Below are positions 38,401 to 47,137 of a stretch of DNA of 64,000 bases, one piece after another. Location of the stretch: assembly GCF_000429545.1 (NCBI RefSeq), contig NZ_AUCB01000006.1, positions 147,954-211,953 on the forward strand, given 5' to 3'. Source of the DNA: Arenibacter certesii DSM 19833. Its GTDB lineage: Bacteria > Bacteroidota > Bacteroidia > Flavobacteriales > Flavobacteriaceae. The notes beneath the pieces were generated by a model that did no database searches, had not been told where the DNA came from, and saw nothing but the letters and a program-made list of their open reading frames with translations. Made by a program: the position numbers and the translations under genes. Within the stretch, counting starts at the first letter, position 1, and each line of letters opens with the position of its first letter.

Positions 38401-38621
38401 TAACTAAAAACTAGAACGGCATTGCTGTCCACATTTTCTAAGCTATAATCACCGTTAAAATCGGTTTGGGTCCCATTAGTAGTTCCCTTTACCAATACAT
38501 TGGCCCCCGGTAAGGCTCCAGATTGATCCGAAACGCTTCCAGTTACCGTCTGCGCCCTTGCCATCCCGAAACATAAAAATGCTACCACAAGCAAAAGGCA
38601 TTTACATAGTTTAATTTTCAT
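35478..38621 (-). CDS. SusC/RagA family TonB-dependent outer-membrane transporter
   Basis: From the chosen start this is a 1047-residue receptor: signal peptide ending in GMARAQ, a carboxypeptidase-regulatory-like domain (about 22-95, LPGANVLVKGTTNGTQTDF), the plug domain (about 105-215, LDEVVLIGYGSQRKSDLTGAV and the VEVLKDASSTAIYGARGANG-type motif), and the 22-strand barrel. There is no STN domain, so it is a plain transporter. The frame opens at 38699, but the signal peptide starts at 38621. Its gene is followed 25 bases later by susD. An upstream palindrome at 38756-38781 ends the preceding operon, so the pair is transcribed separately. Confidence 0.93.
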   Translation of the reverse strand: MKIKLCKCLLLVVAFLCFGMARAQTVTGSVSDQSGALPGANVLVKGTTNGTQTDFNGDYSLENVDSNAVLVFSYIGYSTLEIPVNGRSTVDAIMEEDARELDEVVLIGYGSQRKSDLTGAVGQVGAEQLQERPATSLNEALSGKIAGVQVNTNSGRPGGKSNIRVRGFSSINSSNNPLYVVDGVQLPQGNQANFSSAIDYLNPNDVVSIEVLKDASSTAIYGARGANGVILVTTKRGRAGQGRITYDVDYNVKQFGPNRAKALNSEQYAMIEQLSWENTQKFDPEGWAAGEYAQYEPRLKRANPNVAYLFDSDGKAIYDTDWSKEVVQHKLSQNHQLGFSGGNERTTYAISLGIRDDQGLFKNTYLKRYSGRFSIDDQIKTWLKIGGSLSYNYQTENLADTNDQVPRRMVEDYPFYPVKHTGGPLEGLYANNRDYPFAEGTRNSVNWLMNNEYILNTQTTAGSFYTNLNFTKELEMRTVIGANILTQENNEFRNSVLDNNAVARAQSSNEKQTFWSIENYLTYNKKIDDNNSLTALLGLSWQQSNQFFVNADSRNFPTDFFKFNNLGAGSDNIAVQSFADREALNSYFGRINYNLMGKYLFTVTGRADGSSKFGDNNKFSFFPSAAVAWRISDEDFLKDNASISNLKLRTSYGVTGNSEIPPYSSLSLLSSNYAAIWNENRVGGTGLNRLANPDLKWEKTAQYDVGLELGLLENRISLEADYYYRKTTDMLLDAPVPQSSGYATIRRNVGSMENKGLELGLSTKNIVTEDLTWNTSFNISMNRNKVLSLATPSDIFGVGGPGITNETSIIRIGEPVGAFWGLTRLGTWGTDEAAEAAKFVSYRNGLTILPGDIKYKDFNGDYIINDEDRSIIGNGYPTAWGTFTNYVNYKNIDFTLELQYSWGNDVMDMNLHSSEDRQALANSYTTVLNAWTPDNQDTMIAQVRDTRAGYVTNVDSHWVKDGSFVRGKNVMLGYTFSQDLVDRLYLNRLRLYASAQNFFLLVNDELLGDPEVTPIRGGEGNNVFSQGMKWHEYPKSTTFVIGLQVGL

Positions 38622-39001
38622 AAATAGTTGTTTTAGTTGATTAACGATTGCAGAGAAGAAAAGTCTTAGGTACGTTAAGCTTAAAAATCCTATGCACAAA
38701 GTAGTCTTAAATGTATTCCTTAGATTATAAAAACCATTGGTTTACAAAGAAAAGCACCCTAAAATTCATGAATTTTAGGGTTGTTCGTAAGCCATTCAAT
38801 CTTTAAGGCGCTAACGTTGGATAAAATAAAAAATCACATACATAGTAAACTTCATCAACCTTTTATTCCTATATTATTTTGTTTTTTAACCTATTCTAAA
38901 CATCGATTGTGAAATAATATAGCGTGATAGACTCATTGAATTCGGGTTGGAAAGGCTATGGTTTTAAAGGTATCTTGGAGTATTGGACACTGAATGGTTC
39001 C
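38622..39001. other. Intergenic region between the amidotransferase and susC genes
   Basis: This stretch of 380 bases has no gene. It holds the terminator at 38746-38781 and, closer to 38621, the promoter region of susC, in which no clear TAnnTTTG match was found. Confidence 0.5.
38746..38781 (-). terminator. Terminator of the gamma-glutamylation operon
   Basis: ACCCTAAAATTC at 38756-38767 and its exact complement at 38770-38781 form a perfect 12-bp stem, or a 26-base palindrome in all. Read leftward it is followed by a T-rich stretch (TTTTCTTTG). It lies 220 bases past the amidotransferase stop. Confidence 0.6.
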
Positions 39002-39796
39002 CTAAGCGGATAATTGCTTTAACCAAGCCATAATTTCTTGGGTATGGAGTTGGTAATCGCTAATTTCAAATGGTATTCCATTTTGTTCCCTCAACAACAA
39101 ACAAAATTCCTGAACATCTTCTAAGGAATCAAAAACCTTACTTCCAACTAATTTTTGGGATAAAAAAGAAGCTATCAGTGCCATTTCGGAAGTGTTAAAT
39201 TCGGGATGGTATTGCACTCCGAAAAATGATCCTTTTTTAAAATCGAATGTCATGGCCTGTACTTTTGAATGGGAATTACTAGCCAAAACAAGGGCGTTAT
39301 GAGGTACTTCATCTACTTCATCATAATGGACACATAGGGCGGAGTATGGCGCTATTCGATGGGATAAAAATGGGCTTATCTTTCCTAATGGGGTAACTTC
39401 TATTGGCTTAGAGACTCCAAACTCCAATCCATTCTTGCTCCGTACCACCTTACCACCCGCAACCACCGTGGCTATCTGCATACCCCAGCAGCTACCATAA
39501 AATGGAATGCCACTTTTAAAAACATCATCGGCAAAATTCAATTGCCGTTGAACATCAGGTATATTGTCAAGGACACTAAGAGAACTACCCGTCCACAATA
39601 CACCATCATATTGTTCCAATTTTGAAGTCGTTGGCAAATCAATTGCCACATCCGCAGGAAAGGCAAAATCTGTCTGTGCCTTAGGGACCAAACCCCTCAG
39701 CATTTCTTGGAACTTTAAATGATATGGCATAATTCCATAGGCTTCCCTTTGCGAGCGTGTGTTTTCGTTATTACCTTCTACTATGAGGAGTCTCAC
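39002..39796 (-). CDS. Class I glutamine amidotransferase, probable gamma-glutamylglycine hydrolase
   Basis: This 264-residue protein is a stand-alone class I amidotransferase fold with nucleophile Cys103 (FYGSCWGMQ) and catalytic His197 and Glu199 (QYHPEF). It has no synthetase domain and no synthetase neighbour. In gamma-glutamylation pathways an amidase of this general role cleaves the gamma-glutamyl amide in the last step. Here I infer hydrolysis of gamma-glutamylglycine to glutamate and glycine. Its start lies 1 base after the stop of the alcohol dehydrogenase gene, so it is the last gene of the operon. The fold differs from the PuuD type (class I C26) only in detail, and I cannot separate the two by eye. 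Confidence 0.85.
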   Translation of the reverse strand: MRLLIVEGNNENTRSQREAYGIMPYHLKFQEMLRGLVPKAQTDFAFPADVAIDLPTTSKLEQYDGVLWTGSSLSVLDNIPDVQRQLNFADDVFKSGIPFYGSCWGMQIATVVAGGKVVRSKNGLEFGVSKPIEVTPLGKISPFLSHRIAPYSALCVHYDEVDEVPHNALVLASNSHSKVQAMTFDFKKGSFFGVQYHPEFNTSEMALIASFLSQKLVGSKVFDSLEDVQEFCLLLREQNGIPFEISDYQLHTQEIMAWLKQLSA

Positions 39797-39797
39797 T

Positions 39798-40973
39798 TTA
39801 TAAGCTATTTAAATTTCCTGATACCGCAGCTCTAAAAAGTTTCTCAAGATCTGCTGCATTAACCGGACTTGCATTGGAAGGAGTTGATGGGTCTTTAAAG
39901 GCCATTTCTCCAATTTCCTTTGCATTATCCTCATTAATGTCTATTTCTTTTAGCGTATGCGGAATATTCAATTCTCTTCTCAGACCAATTATATAATCAA
40001 TAATACCCTCGGTGCCTTGCTTTTCCAATCCAAGGACTTTACTTAAATGAACCATTCTATCTTCAATAGCAGCCTTATTCTGTTTTAAAGCATATGGTAA
40101 AATTATGGCATTTAATAAACCGTGTTGTTTATTATAAATGGCTCCTAATTGATGAGCTACTGAATGAACGGAACCAAGTCCTTTTTGAAAGGCAGTGGCC
40201 CCCATAGAGGCAGCTACCAACATCTGCCCCCTAGCTTCCAAGTTTTTACCGTCCTTTACTGCGAGGGGCAAATAATTGGCAATAATCCGAATTGCTTCTA
40301 TGGCTATTCCGTCGGCCATTGGGTGAAAACCTGGGGCGCAATATGCCTCAATGGCGTGCACCATGGCATCTACCCCTGTCCAAGCGGTAATATGTGGTGG
40401 CAGACCCAAGGTTAGCTCCGGATCGGATATTACGATTGCAGGTATCATTTTTGGGTGAAAAATGATTTTCTTGACATGTATTTTTTCATCTACAATCACA
40501 GATGCCCTACCTACTTCGGATCCTGTACCCGCAGTGGTGGGGATGGCTATTATTGGTGCTATCCCCGCTAAATCTGCATAACTCCAATTATCGCCCACAT
40601 CTTCAAAATCCCATAAAGATCTAATCTGGCCGGACATAAATGCAATAGTTTTTGCAGCGTCAAGGGCAGAGCCTCCCCCAAAGGCAATGACCCCGTCATG
40701 CTTATTTTTTATATAATGGGCCACTCCATTTACCACATTTTGTTCCGTAGGATTTCCTTGGACATCACTATATACCGAAAAACTTATCCCCTCTTTTTTT
40801 AAAATATCCAAGGTGACATCAACTATCTCCAGTTTTACCAAGCCCTCATCGGTAACAAAAAGAGGATTATCTATCCCCAGATTTTTGCACGCCTGTGCAA
40901 TTTCATTTATTCTACCATTTCCGAACCAGATGGTAGTAGGATAATTCCAATTTGTATTTGCTATTTGCATCAA
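39798..40973 (-). CDS. Iron-containing alcohol dehydrogenase
   Basis: This 391-residue enzyme is a group III (iron-dependent) alcohol dehydrogenase: NAD-binding GGGSALDAAKTIAF at about 99-112, IPTTAGTGSEV at about 145-155, and metal-ligand histidines in GLGSVHSVAHQLGAIYNKQHG at about 265-285. It oxidises primary alcohols to aldehydes or the reverse. In this operon it is inferred to oxidise the hydroxyl of gamma-glutamylethanolamide. Its presence, in place of the FAD amine oxidase PuuB, is the main reason to think of an amino alcohol rather than putrescine. It lies 31 bases after the aldehyde dehydrogenase gene. Confidence 0.92.
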   Translation of the reverse strand: MMQIANTNWNYPTTIWFGNGRINEIAQACKNLGIDNPLFVTDEGLVKLEIVDVTLDILKKEGISFSVYSDVQGNPTEQNVVNGVAHYIKNKHDGVIAFGGGSALDAAKTIAFMSGQIRSLWDFEDVGDNWSYADLAGIAPIIAIPTTAGTGSEVGRASVIVDEKIHVKKIIFHPKMIPAIVISDPELTLGLPPHITAWTGVDAMVHAIEAYCAPGFHPMADGIAIEAIRIIANYLPLAVKDGKNLEARGQMLVAASMGATAFQKGLGSVHSVAHQLGAIYNKQHGLLNAIILPYALKQNKAAIEDRMVHLSKVLGLEKQGTEGIIDYIIGLRRELNIPHTLKEIDINEDNAKEIGEMAFKDPSTPSNASPVNAADLEKLFRAAVSGNLNSL

Positions 40974-41004
40974 TTCTTATTTTATGGGTCAATAAATTGC
41001 TTAT

Positions 41005-42387
41005 TTAAGCTTTTCGAAAATTAAAGGATTTTACGCGGGTAACATGTTCATATCCAATCTTTGATAAGGTTACGCCATTTCCTGAGTTTTTAACTCCGGT
41101 CCAAGCCAATGCCGGGTCCAAATAATCGCATCGATTCATAAACACGGTACCGGTTTCAATTTTCTCACCCAAATTAATTGCCCTATCCATGTCGTTGGTC
41201 CATAAGGAAGCGGTAAGTCCGTATTGGGAATCATTCATCAATCGCAATGCTTCCTCATCGTTCTTTACCCTCATTATCCCTACTACAGGCCCAAAGCTCT
41301 CCATGGTCATTAATTCCATACTATGATCTACATTCACCAGTACATGGGGAGATAAATAGGGGGTATCTTTCTTGGATGCCGTGAACAACGATTCGGCCAC
41401 CAATGATTTTGCCCCTTTCGCGATTGCCTGCGCAATTTGTTTTCTAACGTAATTGGCCGCATCGGTTTTTACCATTGGTCCTAGGTTGGTTTCGGTGTTT
41501 AAAGGATTTCCTAATTTGTATTGCTTGGTCAATGCAACAAATCCGTCCACAAACTGATCATAAAGGGATTCGTGGACATAAATCCTTTCTATTCCGCAGC
41601 AAGATTGCCCACTATTAAAAAATGCGCCATCAACCAAGTTTTCTATACTATTCCCTAGATTGGCATCGGCCATAACATAAGCGGGATCTTTTCCGCCCAA
41701 TTCCAAACCACAGGGAATAAATTTGTTCAACAATGCATTTTGGACTGCTATTCCACCTTGTACAGAACCAGTAAAGTATACGCCTTTAATTCTGCCATCG
41801 CCAATTAATTGAGCCGTATTTTTGTGGTTCAAATGTACTATTTGAAAAACACCCTTTGGCAATCCTGCTTTTGCAGCGGCACTGGCATATCTTTCCGCCA
41901 CCAACGGGGTTTGGAAGGAATGCTTCAAAATCACCACATTTCCCGCCATTAAAGCTGGCACAATGGCATTCACAGAGGTCAGAAAAGGATAATTCCAAGG
42001 GCTCAATACACTTACAACACCTATTGGAACACGTTCTACCCATCTTTTATCAGGATTATTATTGTCAATTAATTGATAATCGGTTAAAGCTTCTTCCGCC
42101 ACCTTTATCATATAATGGGCTCTGTCCGAAAAACCCTTTATCTCTCCGGGGGTTTGCCCCAAGGGCCTGCCCATTTGCCAAGTAATTTCCAGAGCTATAT
42201 CGTTTTTATCCTGAACAATAGCCTCAACAAAGGATGTAATATAAGTTGCTCGCTCAGCGATGGATAGAGCTGCCCATATGGGAAAAGCACTTTCAGCCAA
42301 GTTTAACACCTGCTCAATATCTTTTGGCCCATGTTCTTCGGCAGAAAAATAGGTGGACCCATCTATTGGTGATATAGTATGTACCAT
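41005..42387 (-). CDS. NAD(P)-dependent aldehyde dehydrogenase
   Basis: This 460-residue enzyme has the aldehyde dehydrogenase core: SPWNYPF at about 129-135, the general base Glu229 in LELGGKDPAYV and the nucleophile Cys263 in FNSGQSCCGIER. The doubled cysteine is common in the family. It would oxidise the gamma-glutamyl aldehyde to gamma-glutamylglycine here. The gene starts 3 bases after the stop of the ligase gene. Substrate preference is inferred from the operon only; on sequence alone succinate-semialdehyde or aminoaldehyde dehydrogenases would look alike. Confidence 0.92.
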   Translation of the reverse strand: MVHTISPIDGSTYFSAEEHGPKDIEQVLNLAESAFPIWAALSIAERATYITSFVEAIVQDKNDIALEITWQMGRPLGQTPGEIKGFSDRAHYMIKVAEEALTDYQLIDNNNPDKRWVERVPIGVVSVLSPWNYPFLTSVNAIVPALMAGNVVILKHSFQTPLVAERYASAAAKAGLPKGVFQIVHLNHKNTAQLIGDGRIKGVYFTGSVQGGIAVQNALLNKFIPCGLELGGKDPAYVMADANLGNSIENLVDGAFFNSGQSCCGIERIYVHESLYDQFVDGFVALTKQYKLGNPLNTETNLGPMVKTDAANYVRKQIAQAIAKGAKSLVAESLFTASKKDTPYLSPHVLVNVDHSMELMTMESFGPVVGIMRVKNDEEALRLMNDSQYGLTASLWTNDMDRAINLGEKIETGTVFMNRCDYLDPALAWTGVKNSGNGVTLSKIGYEHVTRVKSFNFRKA

Positions 42388-42390
42388 TTT

Positions 42391-43767
42391 TTATATTATT
42401 TCGAAATATCGTTTTAATTGCCAGTCTGTTATGGCTCCAAGTTGCTGTTGATCTTCCCAAAGTCGGGTATAGGCATAATGGTCTACGAACATATCGCCAA
42501 ACAAATCGCGTGCAATTTTTGAATTCTTAAACTTCTCGGCAGCATGGGATAAAGTCCTAGGCAACTGTAGTTCCTGTGGAAAATCTACATCGTATGCATT
42601 ACCTTGAACCGCCTTTGAAGGTTCTATTTTATTCTCTATGCCCCACATTCCAGAGCCAAGAGCGGCAGCAAGGGCTAGGTATGGATTAATGTCAGCGGCA
42701 GATACCCTATATTCTACTCTTTGGCATTTCTTAGATCCCGTGATGGCCCTTAGTGCACAGGTTCTATTGTCTACCCCCCAAGAGGCAGCTGTGGGAGCCC
42801 AAAAGCCAGGTATGAGTCGAGTATAGCTATTACATGTAGAGGCCACCATAGCCAACAGTTCTGGCATTAATTTTTGCTGTCCTCCTATAAACCATCGCAT
42901 AATATCGGAGATGCCTTCGGACTTACTATCATCATAAAAGGCAGATGAGCCGTCCCTATTCTGCAATGAAATATGGATATGTCCGGATTGCCCAGGATAA
43001 TTTGAAGACCACTTGGCCATAAAGCAGGCCATTAGTTGGTGTTGTTGTGCCCATACCTTTACGAAATTTTTAAACAGAGCACCATTATCGGCGGCCCTCA
43101 ACGCTTCGGAATATTCAAGTGCACCTTCAAGGACTCCCGCTCCCGTCTCTGTATGTAATCCCTCTAAGGGCATGCCCATTTGTTGGGAGAGATCCATTAT
43201 TTCGTGATAAAAATTAGCATGGGTAGAGCTTCGCAATATGGAATATCCAAAATTACCAGGCGTCATGGGTTCCAAATTGTTGTAGTTCTTATCACGAATT
43301 GATTTTGGAGTCTCTGTGAATAAGAAAAATTCGAATTCAAAGGACGCACTGGCCTTGAATCCTGTTTTCTCCAATCTATCCAAGATTTTACGGAGTATGG
43401 ATCTAGGACAAACACTAGCGGCATTGCTCTCCGAAAAATCTACCAAAAAGATGACTGATTTGTAATCTTCTGTTGGTAAAATTCTCATGCTGGCAGCATC
43501 TATCGTTGCCTTTGCATCGGTAAAGCCATCTGCCCAACCAGTAAAAGAATCATTCTTATATAAAACATCATTCGAATCCCAACCAAAAAGAACGCTGCAA
43601 AATCCAAATCCTTTCTCCAAGGCGGAAAGAAACTTTTTGGAATGTACATATTTCCCTCGTAGAACCCCATCCACATCAACAACGGCCAACTTTATATTCT
43701 CTATTTGATGTTCTTTGATATAACTTTTAACCGATTCTATGGTCATCGTTTTTTCTTCCTTTTGCAT
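42391..43767 (-). CDS. Glutamine-synthetase-like gamma-glutamylamide ligase (GlnA4/PuuA type)
   Basis: From the chosen start this is a 458-residue protein of the type III glutamine synthetase-like group. It begins with the VVDVDGVLRGKYVH segment seen in PuuA-type ligases, not in true glutamine synthetase. Metal and substrate motifs follow: FEFEFFLF, TGAGVLEGALEYSEAL, GHIHISLQ and the ATP loop NSYTRLIPGFWAP, then RVEYRVSAADINPYLALAAAL. It joins the gamma-carboxyl of glutamate to an amine using ATP. Alternative starts are 43827 and 43746; the first adds unlike residues. With a permease before it and the two dehydrogenases and amidase after it, ethanolamine is the best guess for the amine. Confidence 0.88.
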   Translation of the reverse strand: MQKEEKTMTIESVKSYIKEHQIENIKLAVVDVDGVLRGKYVHSKKFLSALEKGFGFCSVLFGWDSNDVLYKNDSFTGWADGFTDAKATIDAASMRILPTEDYKSVIFLVDFSESNAASVCPRSILRKILDRLEKTGFKASASFEFEFFLFTETPKSIRDKNYNNLEPMTPGNFGYSILRSSTHANFYHEIMDLSQQMGMPLEGLHTETGAGVLEGALEYSEALRAADNGALFKNFVKVWAQQHQLMACFMAKWSSNYPGQSGHIHISLQNRDGSSAFYDDSKSEGISDIMRWFIGGQQKLMPELLAMVASTCNSYTRLIPGFWAPTAASWGVDNRTCALRAITGSKKCQRVEYRVSAADINPYLALAAALGSGMWGIENKIEPSKAVQGNAYDVDFPQELQLPRTLSHAAEKFKNSKIARDLFGDMFVDHYAYTRLWEDQQQLGAITDWQLKRYFEII

Positions 43768-43922
43768 GTGGTTGTATTTAGTTGGTTTTAAAAGATCGGT
43801 CCAATAATTATTGGGAATAATGTTCACATTTCTCCAGTTGTTTTACGAGGTATTCATGACTTTTGCAAATACAAATTCATATACCCTTTTCTATAAATTT
43901 ATTTATTTATATCCACTTTGTG

Positions 43923-45422
43923 TCACAAAACTTCTGTTTTTACCAATGCTTTTTTAGTTTCGTGCTCTAAGGCAAATTCTTCCTCGGGGGAGAGTATCAA
44001 TCGATGCCTACCTTTAATCCCAAAATAAATTAGGCCTATGACCAAATAGACCATGGATATAAAAACAGCCGTTCTATAAGACTGATCTTGAAGCTGAAAA
44101 TAAATAATAAGACTCGCCAAAAAGATAGTTATCCAAGCACCTATTTTCCCAAATGGACTAATGTATGGTCTTTCTAGATCTGGCTTATTTTTCCGTAATA
44201 ATAAGAAGGAACCACACTGTAGAATATAGGATAACATGGCACTAAAAACTGCAATGTTGAGCAAAGCACCTCCAATAAAAACCTCGCTCTCCTTTCCAGC
44301 CAAGAATTTAGTAACCATTAAAACTGTAAAGCCGATTAAGGAGCCTAAAATTAATGCGGTATAGGGTGTCTTTCTTTTACTATGTGTCAAAGACAGCATT
44401 ACAGGGAAATAGCCCGCCCTTGATAACGAATAGATCTGTCTTCCAAAAGCAAAAATTATGGTATGAAAAGATGCCAAAAGACCAATAGAAGCTACTAATG
44501 CGAGGAGTTTAGCAATGTTATCCCCATAAAGCACTTTAAATCCGTCTAACAAGGGCTCTCCGGATTGGGAAAGGGCATAAGACCCTAAAGGGATGGAGGC
44601 ATTGAGCCAAATTATTAAAAAAGCAGAAATAATCAGTGTAATAATTCCGTAAGTCAGTCCCTTTGGCATATCTTTTTTGGGATCTACAGATTCTTCTGCC
44701 GCTAGGGGCAATTGTTCAATAGCCAAAAACAGCCATACAGCAAAGGGCATAGCTTTAAGAGCTCCTTCCCATCCCATAGGAAATAGGGAGCCCCCTCCCC
44801 CCGCCAAATGTTCGGCACTACCATCGGCACCTGCCTTAATATCCAGTGCATAGGTTGTAAAATTGACACTACCGATAGAGGACAACCAAAATATTCCCAA
44901 GCATCCCAAAGCCAATAAGGTAAGGGCTACAGTAAAACGAAAAGAGAGTTCTACACCCACAATGTTCAATAAGGTAAAGAAGGTATAAAAACCAAACCAC
45001 CAAAAGGGCAACATTTCTGGATCGCTACCAAAGATACCCTGCATATAATTACTAAGAAAAAAAACAATAACGGCCGGGGTAAGGATAAATTCCAGATTTT
45101 CTACCAGACCTGTAAAGAAGCCACCCCAAGGCCCCATGGCCGACCTAGCAAAAGAATATGCTCCTCCAGTATGTGGCAAGGCTGGTGACATTTCGGCAAC
45201 GCTTTGGGTAAGTCCAACGTACATAACGGCCACAACACAGGTGGCGATAAACATTCCTCCCCATCCTCCTGAAGCCAGGCCTAGATTCCATCCCGAAAAA
45301 TGCCCTGAAATTACTGCCCCAACTCCCAAGGCCCATAACGACCATACACCAGCATGTCTTTTAAGTTCCCTGGATTCAAAATAGGATTTATCCATTTTTT
45401 TGTACTTCACGCCTTTTCCCAT
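43923..45422 (-). CDS. APC family permease, ethanolamine permease-like
   Basis: This 499-residue protein has about 12 transmembrane helices. Its N-terminus (YFESRELKRHAGVWSLWALG, then VISGHFSGWNLGLASGGWGG and GGAYSFARSAMGPWGGFFTG) closely resembles the ethanolamine permease (Eat) branch of the amino acid-polyamine-organocation family as I know it. It would bring ethanolamine into the cytosol by cation symport or exchange. It leads the operon; the ligase gene follows after a gap of about 155 bases from the chosen ligase start. An internal ATG at 45395 is also possible. The resemblance is recalled, not computed. Confidence 0.85.
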   Translation of the reverse strand: MGKGVKYKKMDKSYFESRELKRHAGVWSLWALGVGAVISGHFSGWNLGLASGGWGGMFIATCVVAVMYVGLTQSVAEMSPALPHTGGAYSFARSAMGPWGGFFTGLVENLEFILTPAVIVFFLSNYMQGIFGSDPEMLPFWWFGFYTFFTLLNIVGVELSFRFTVALTLLALGCLGIFWLSSIGSVNFTTYALDIKAGADGSAEHLAGGGGSLFPMGWEGALKAMPFAVWLFLAIEQLPLAAEESVDPKKDMPKGLTYGIITLIISAFLIIWLNASIPLGSYALSQSGEPLLDGFKVLYGDNIAKLLALVASIGLLASFHTIIFAFGRQIYSLSRAGYFPVMLSLTHSKRKTPYTALILGSLIGFTVLMVTKFLAGKESEVFIGGALLNIAVFSAMLSYILQCGSFLLLRKNKPDLERPYISPFGKIGAWITIFLASLIIYFQLQDQSYRTAVFISMVYLVIGLIYFGIKGRHRLILSPEEEFALEHETKKALVKTEVL

Positions 45423-45478
45423 AACTATTTACTTGGTTTTGGTTTGCTTAAAACTATTTCTAAATAGGAAATCCTCTA

Positions 45479-45511
45479 ATAAAAGACCATAGGGAAAGGT
45501 CCCCTATGATC
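45479..45511 (-). terminator. Probable terminator of the second susC-susD operon
   Basis: GACCATAGGG at 45485-45494 pairs with CCCTATGATC at 45502-45511 around a 7-base loop, with one mismatch. Read leftward it is followed by TTTTATTAG. It lies about 130 bases past the susD stop and 57 bases before the permease start. Confidence 0.5.
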
Positions 45512-45642
45512 TAATAGATTTCAATATAAATTGTAATGATTATTCCTTTAATCCTTTTTGTTACGTCCCACCAAACACATTTACAGTTTGCTATTTAAAC
45601 TATCTGATTGAAAGGTTTTACAGGTCTTGTTGGTGTAATAAA

Positions 45643-47124
45643 TTAATTTAACCACCATGGTATTTCGCGAATTTTATCATTCCCGGCTCCAAACTGTCTT
45701 TCAATGGCTGCGGAGACATTTTCAGTATTGTTAAGATATTCAGAATTGGGATACATCCATCTAGTGGGAGGAGTAGCCCCTGGTAATTGGGAAAAGGCGG
45801 GGTATCCTGTCCGTAAATGGTCAAAATAAGATCTCCAACCCGATTGCAAAAAGGAAGTTAAATATTTCTGGGTTAAAATAAGCTCTAACTTTACCTCAGT
45901 GGAAAGCGCATTATCAAAAGCAACTTTAGTACCCAAAAGATACGCATCCGCATCCGCAGGTTCTACATAGCTTTCATAATTCTTGGCAAAATCGTTATAA
46001 AAACTAAAAGAGGACTTTACGCCATTTTCATAATGCTCTTTAGCATTTGTAGTAATCCATCCACGCACAGAAGCTTCGGACAATATAAACTGCAGCTCCC
46101 AATACCCCATTAAGTTGTGAGGCTCGGTTGTAGGATCCGTAGTGTATCTTAAATTTACCTTGGAAACATCACCTGCAGCAGCCTTGTCATTTACCTCGGC
46201 ATAAGGGGCTAAAGGATCACCACCTTCATAAGCTGTGAAATCGTCAATTGCGAGTCCGGCTTCCTTGGCATTTTTAGTCTGTCCAGAATAAATGAACAAT
46301 CTTGGATCTTGTCTATCCTGTAATCTTTCTATAAAGGTAGAAGACATATACATTCCTGATCCATAACTACTAGAGTTAAATTCTGAGTATCTACTTCCTT
46401 CCTCATCTAAAAAAACCAACTGACCATTGTCCTCATTGGATTCCATTATGGGCTGGTTATTGAATATATTGGCAAAGGCACTTTTTATGTTAAGGTCCGC
46501 ATCTCCTTCTTTTTTAGATAATGTCATAAGAACTTTTAGCCTAAATGAATTAACCAATTTTTGCCATTTACCAGTTTCACCTCCATAAATAATATCTCCG
46601 GCGATAATAGTTATATTGCCTTCTAAAAGATCGTTAGCTTCTGCCAACTCTTTTAGGATTCCAACAAAGAGCTCTTTTTGAGTATCATATTTAGGGAGAT
46701 ACTTTTCCTCAATCTCCCCCATAAGCGCTTCACTATAAGGCACATCCCCAAATGTTAGGGTGAGATTATAGAAGTAGTAAGCTCTAAAAAATTTAGCTAG
46801 GGCTATATATTCATTACTTTCAATACGCTCTGCTTCCTGCATCATTTTGGTAACTTCCCCTAGCATATTATAGTTATCAAAACTAGCGCGGTCCCAACTA
46901 TAGTATTGATTATTGTTTTCACCATCGGTCTGCACCAAAATTCGGGTTGCATATAAAGAGCTAGTCCCATCTACACTAAAAGCATTACTTGCAATATTGG
47001 TCAATAATAGTTGTGGATGTGTTTGACTAACATTATTTGGGTTCTCGTTTAAATCTGTAAGATCTTGACATCCAGTAAGTACCATCAATACAGTTAGGCT
47101 GAATAAAATTGCTATTTTTTTCAT
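45643..47124 (-). CDS. SusD-like_2 family outer-membrane lipoprotein
   Basis: From the chosen start this is a 493-residue lipoprotein with the lipobox MVLTGC (Cys19) and the start LTDLNENPNNVSQTHPQLLLT, which marks the SusD-like_2 subfamily rather than classical SusD. TPR-like helices follow (EYIALAKFFRAYYFYNLTLTFGD-type segment at about 105-125) and it ends in FGAGNDKIREIPWWLN. It should cap the TonB-dependent transporter encoded just upstream. An earlier ATG at 47151 overlaps the susC stop, but the signal peptide begins at 47124. Many SusD-like_2 proteins handle peptides or unknown ligands and lack glycosidase neighbours, as here. Confidence 0.9.
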   Translation of the reverse strand: MKKIAILFSLTVLMVLTGCQDLTDLNENPNNVSQTHPQLLLTNIASNAFSVDGTSSLYATRILVQTDGENNNQYYSWDRASFDNYNMLGEVTKMMQEAERIESNEYIALAKFFRAYYFYNLTLTFGDVPYSEALMGEIEEKYLPKYDTQKELFVGILKELAEANDLLEGNITIIAGDIIYGGETGKWQKLVNSFRLKVLMTLSKKEGDADLNIKSAFANIFNNQPIMESNEDNGQLVFLDEEGSRYSEFNSSSYGSGMYMSSTFIERLQDRQDPRLFIYSGQTKNAKEAGLAIDDFTAYEGGDPLAPYAEVNDKAAAGDVSKVNLRYTTDPTTEPHNLMGYWELQFILSEASVRGWITTNAKEHYENGVKSSFSFYNDFAKNYESYVEPADADAYLLGTKVAFDNALSTEVKLELILTQKYLTSFLQSGWRSYFDHLRTGYPAFSQLPGATPPTRWMYPNSEYLNNTENVSAAIERQFGAGNDKIREIPWWLN

Positions 47125-47137
47125 TTTGTGTCTTTTA

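Noticed and set aside
24138..38621. Polysaccharide utilisation locus joining the sulfatase and the first SusC/SusD pair
   Set aside because: They are about 8 kb apart, separated by the kinase pair, ppc and the AraC-type gene, and no glycosidase or lyase is present.
39002..43767. Putrescine (Puu) pathway as the reading of the ligase operon
   Set aside because: The FAD oxidase PuuB is missing and an iron alcohol dehydrogenase is present, so an alcohol-bearing amine fits better; it is not excluded outright.
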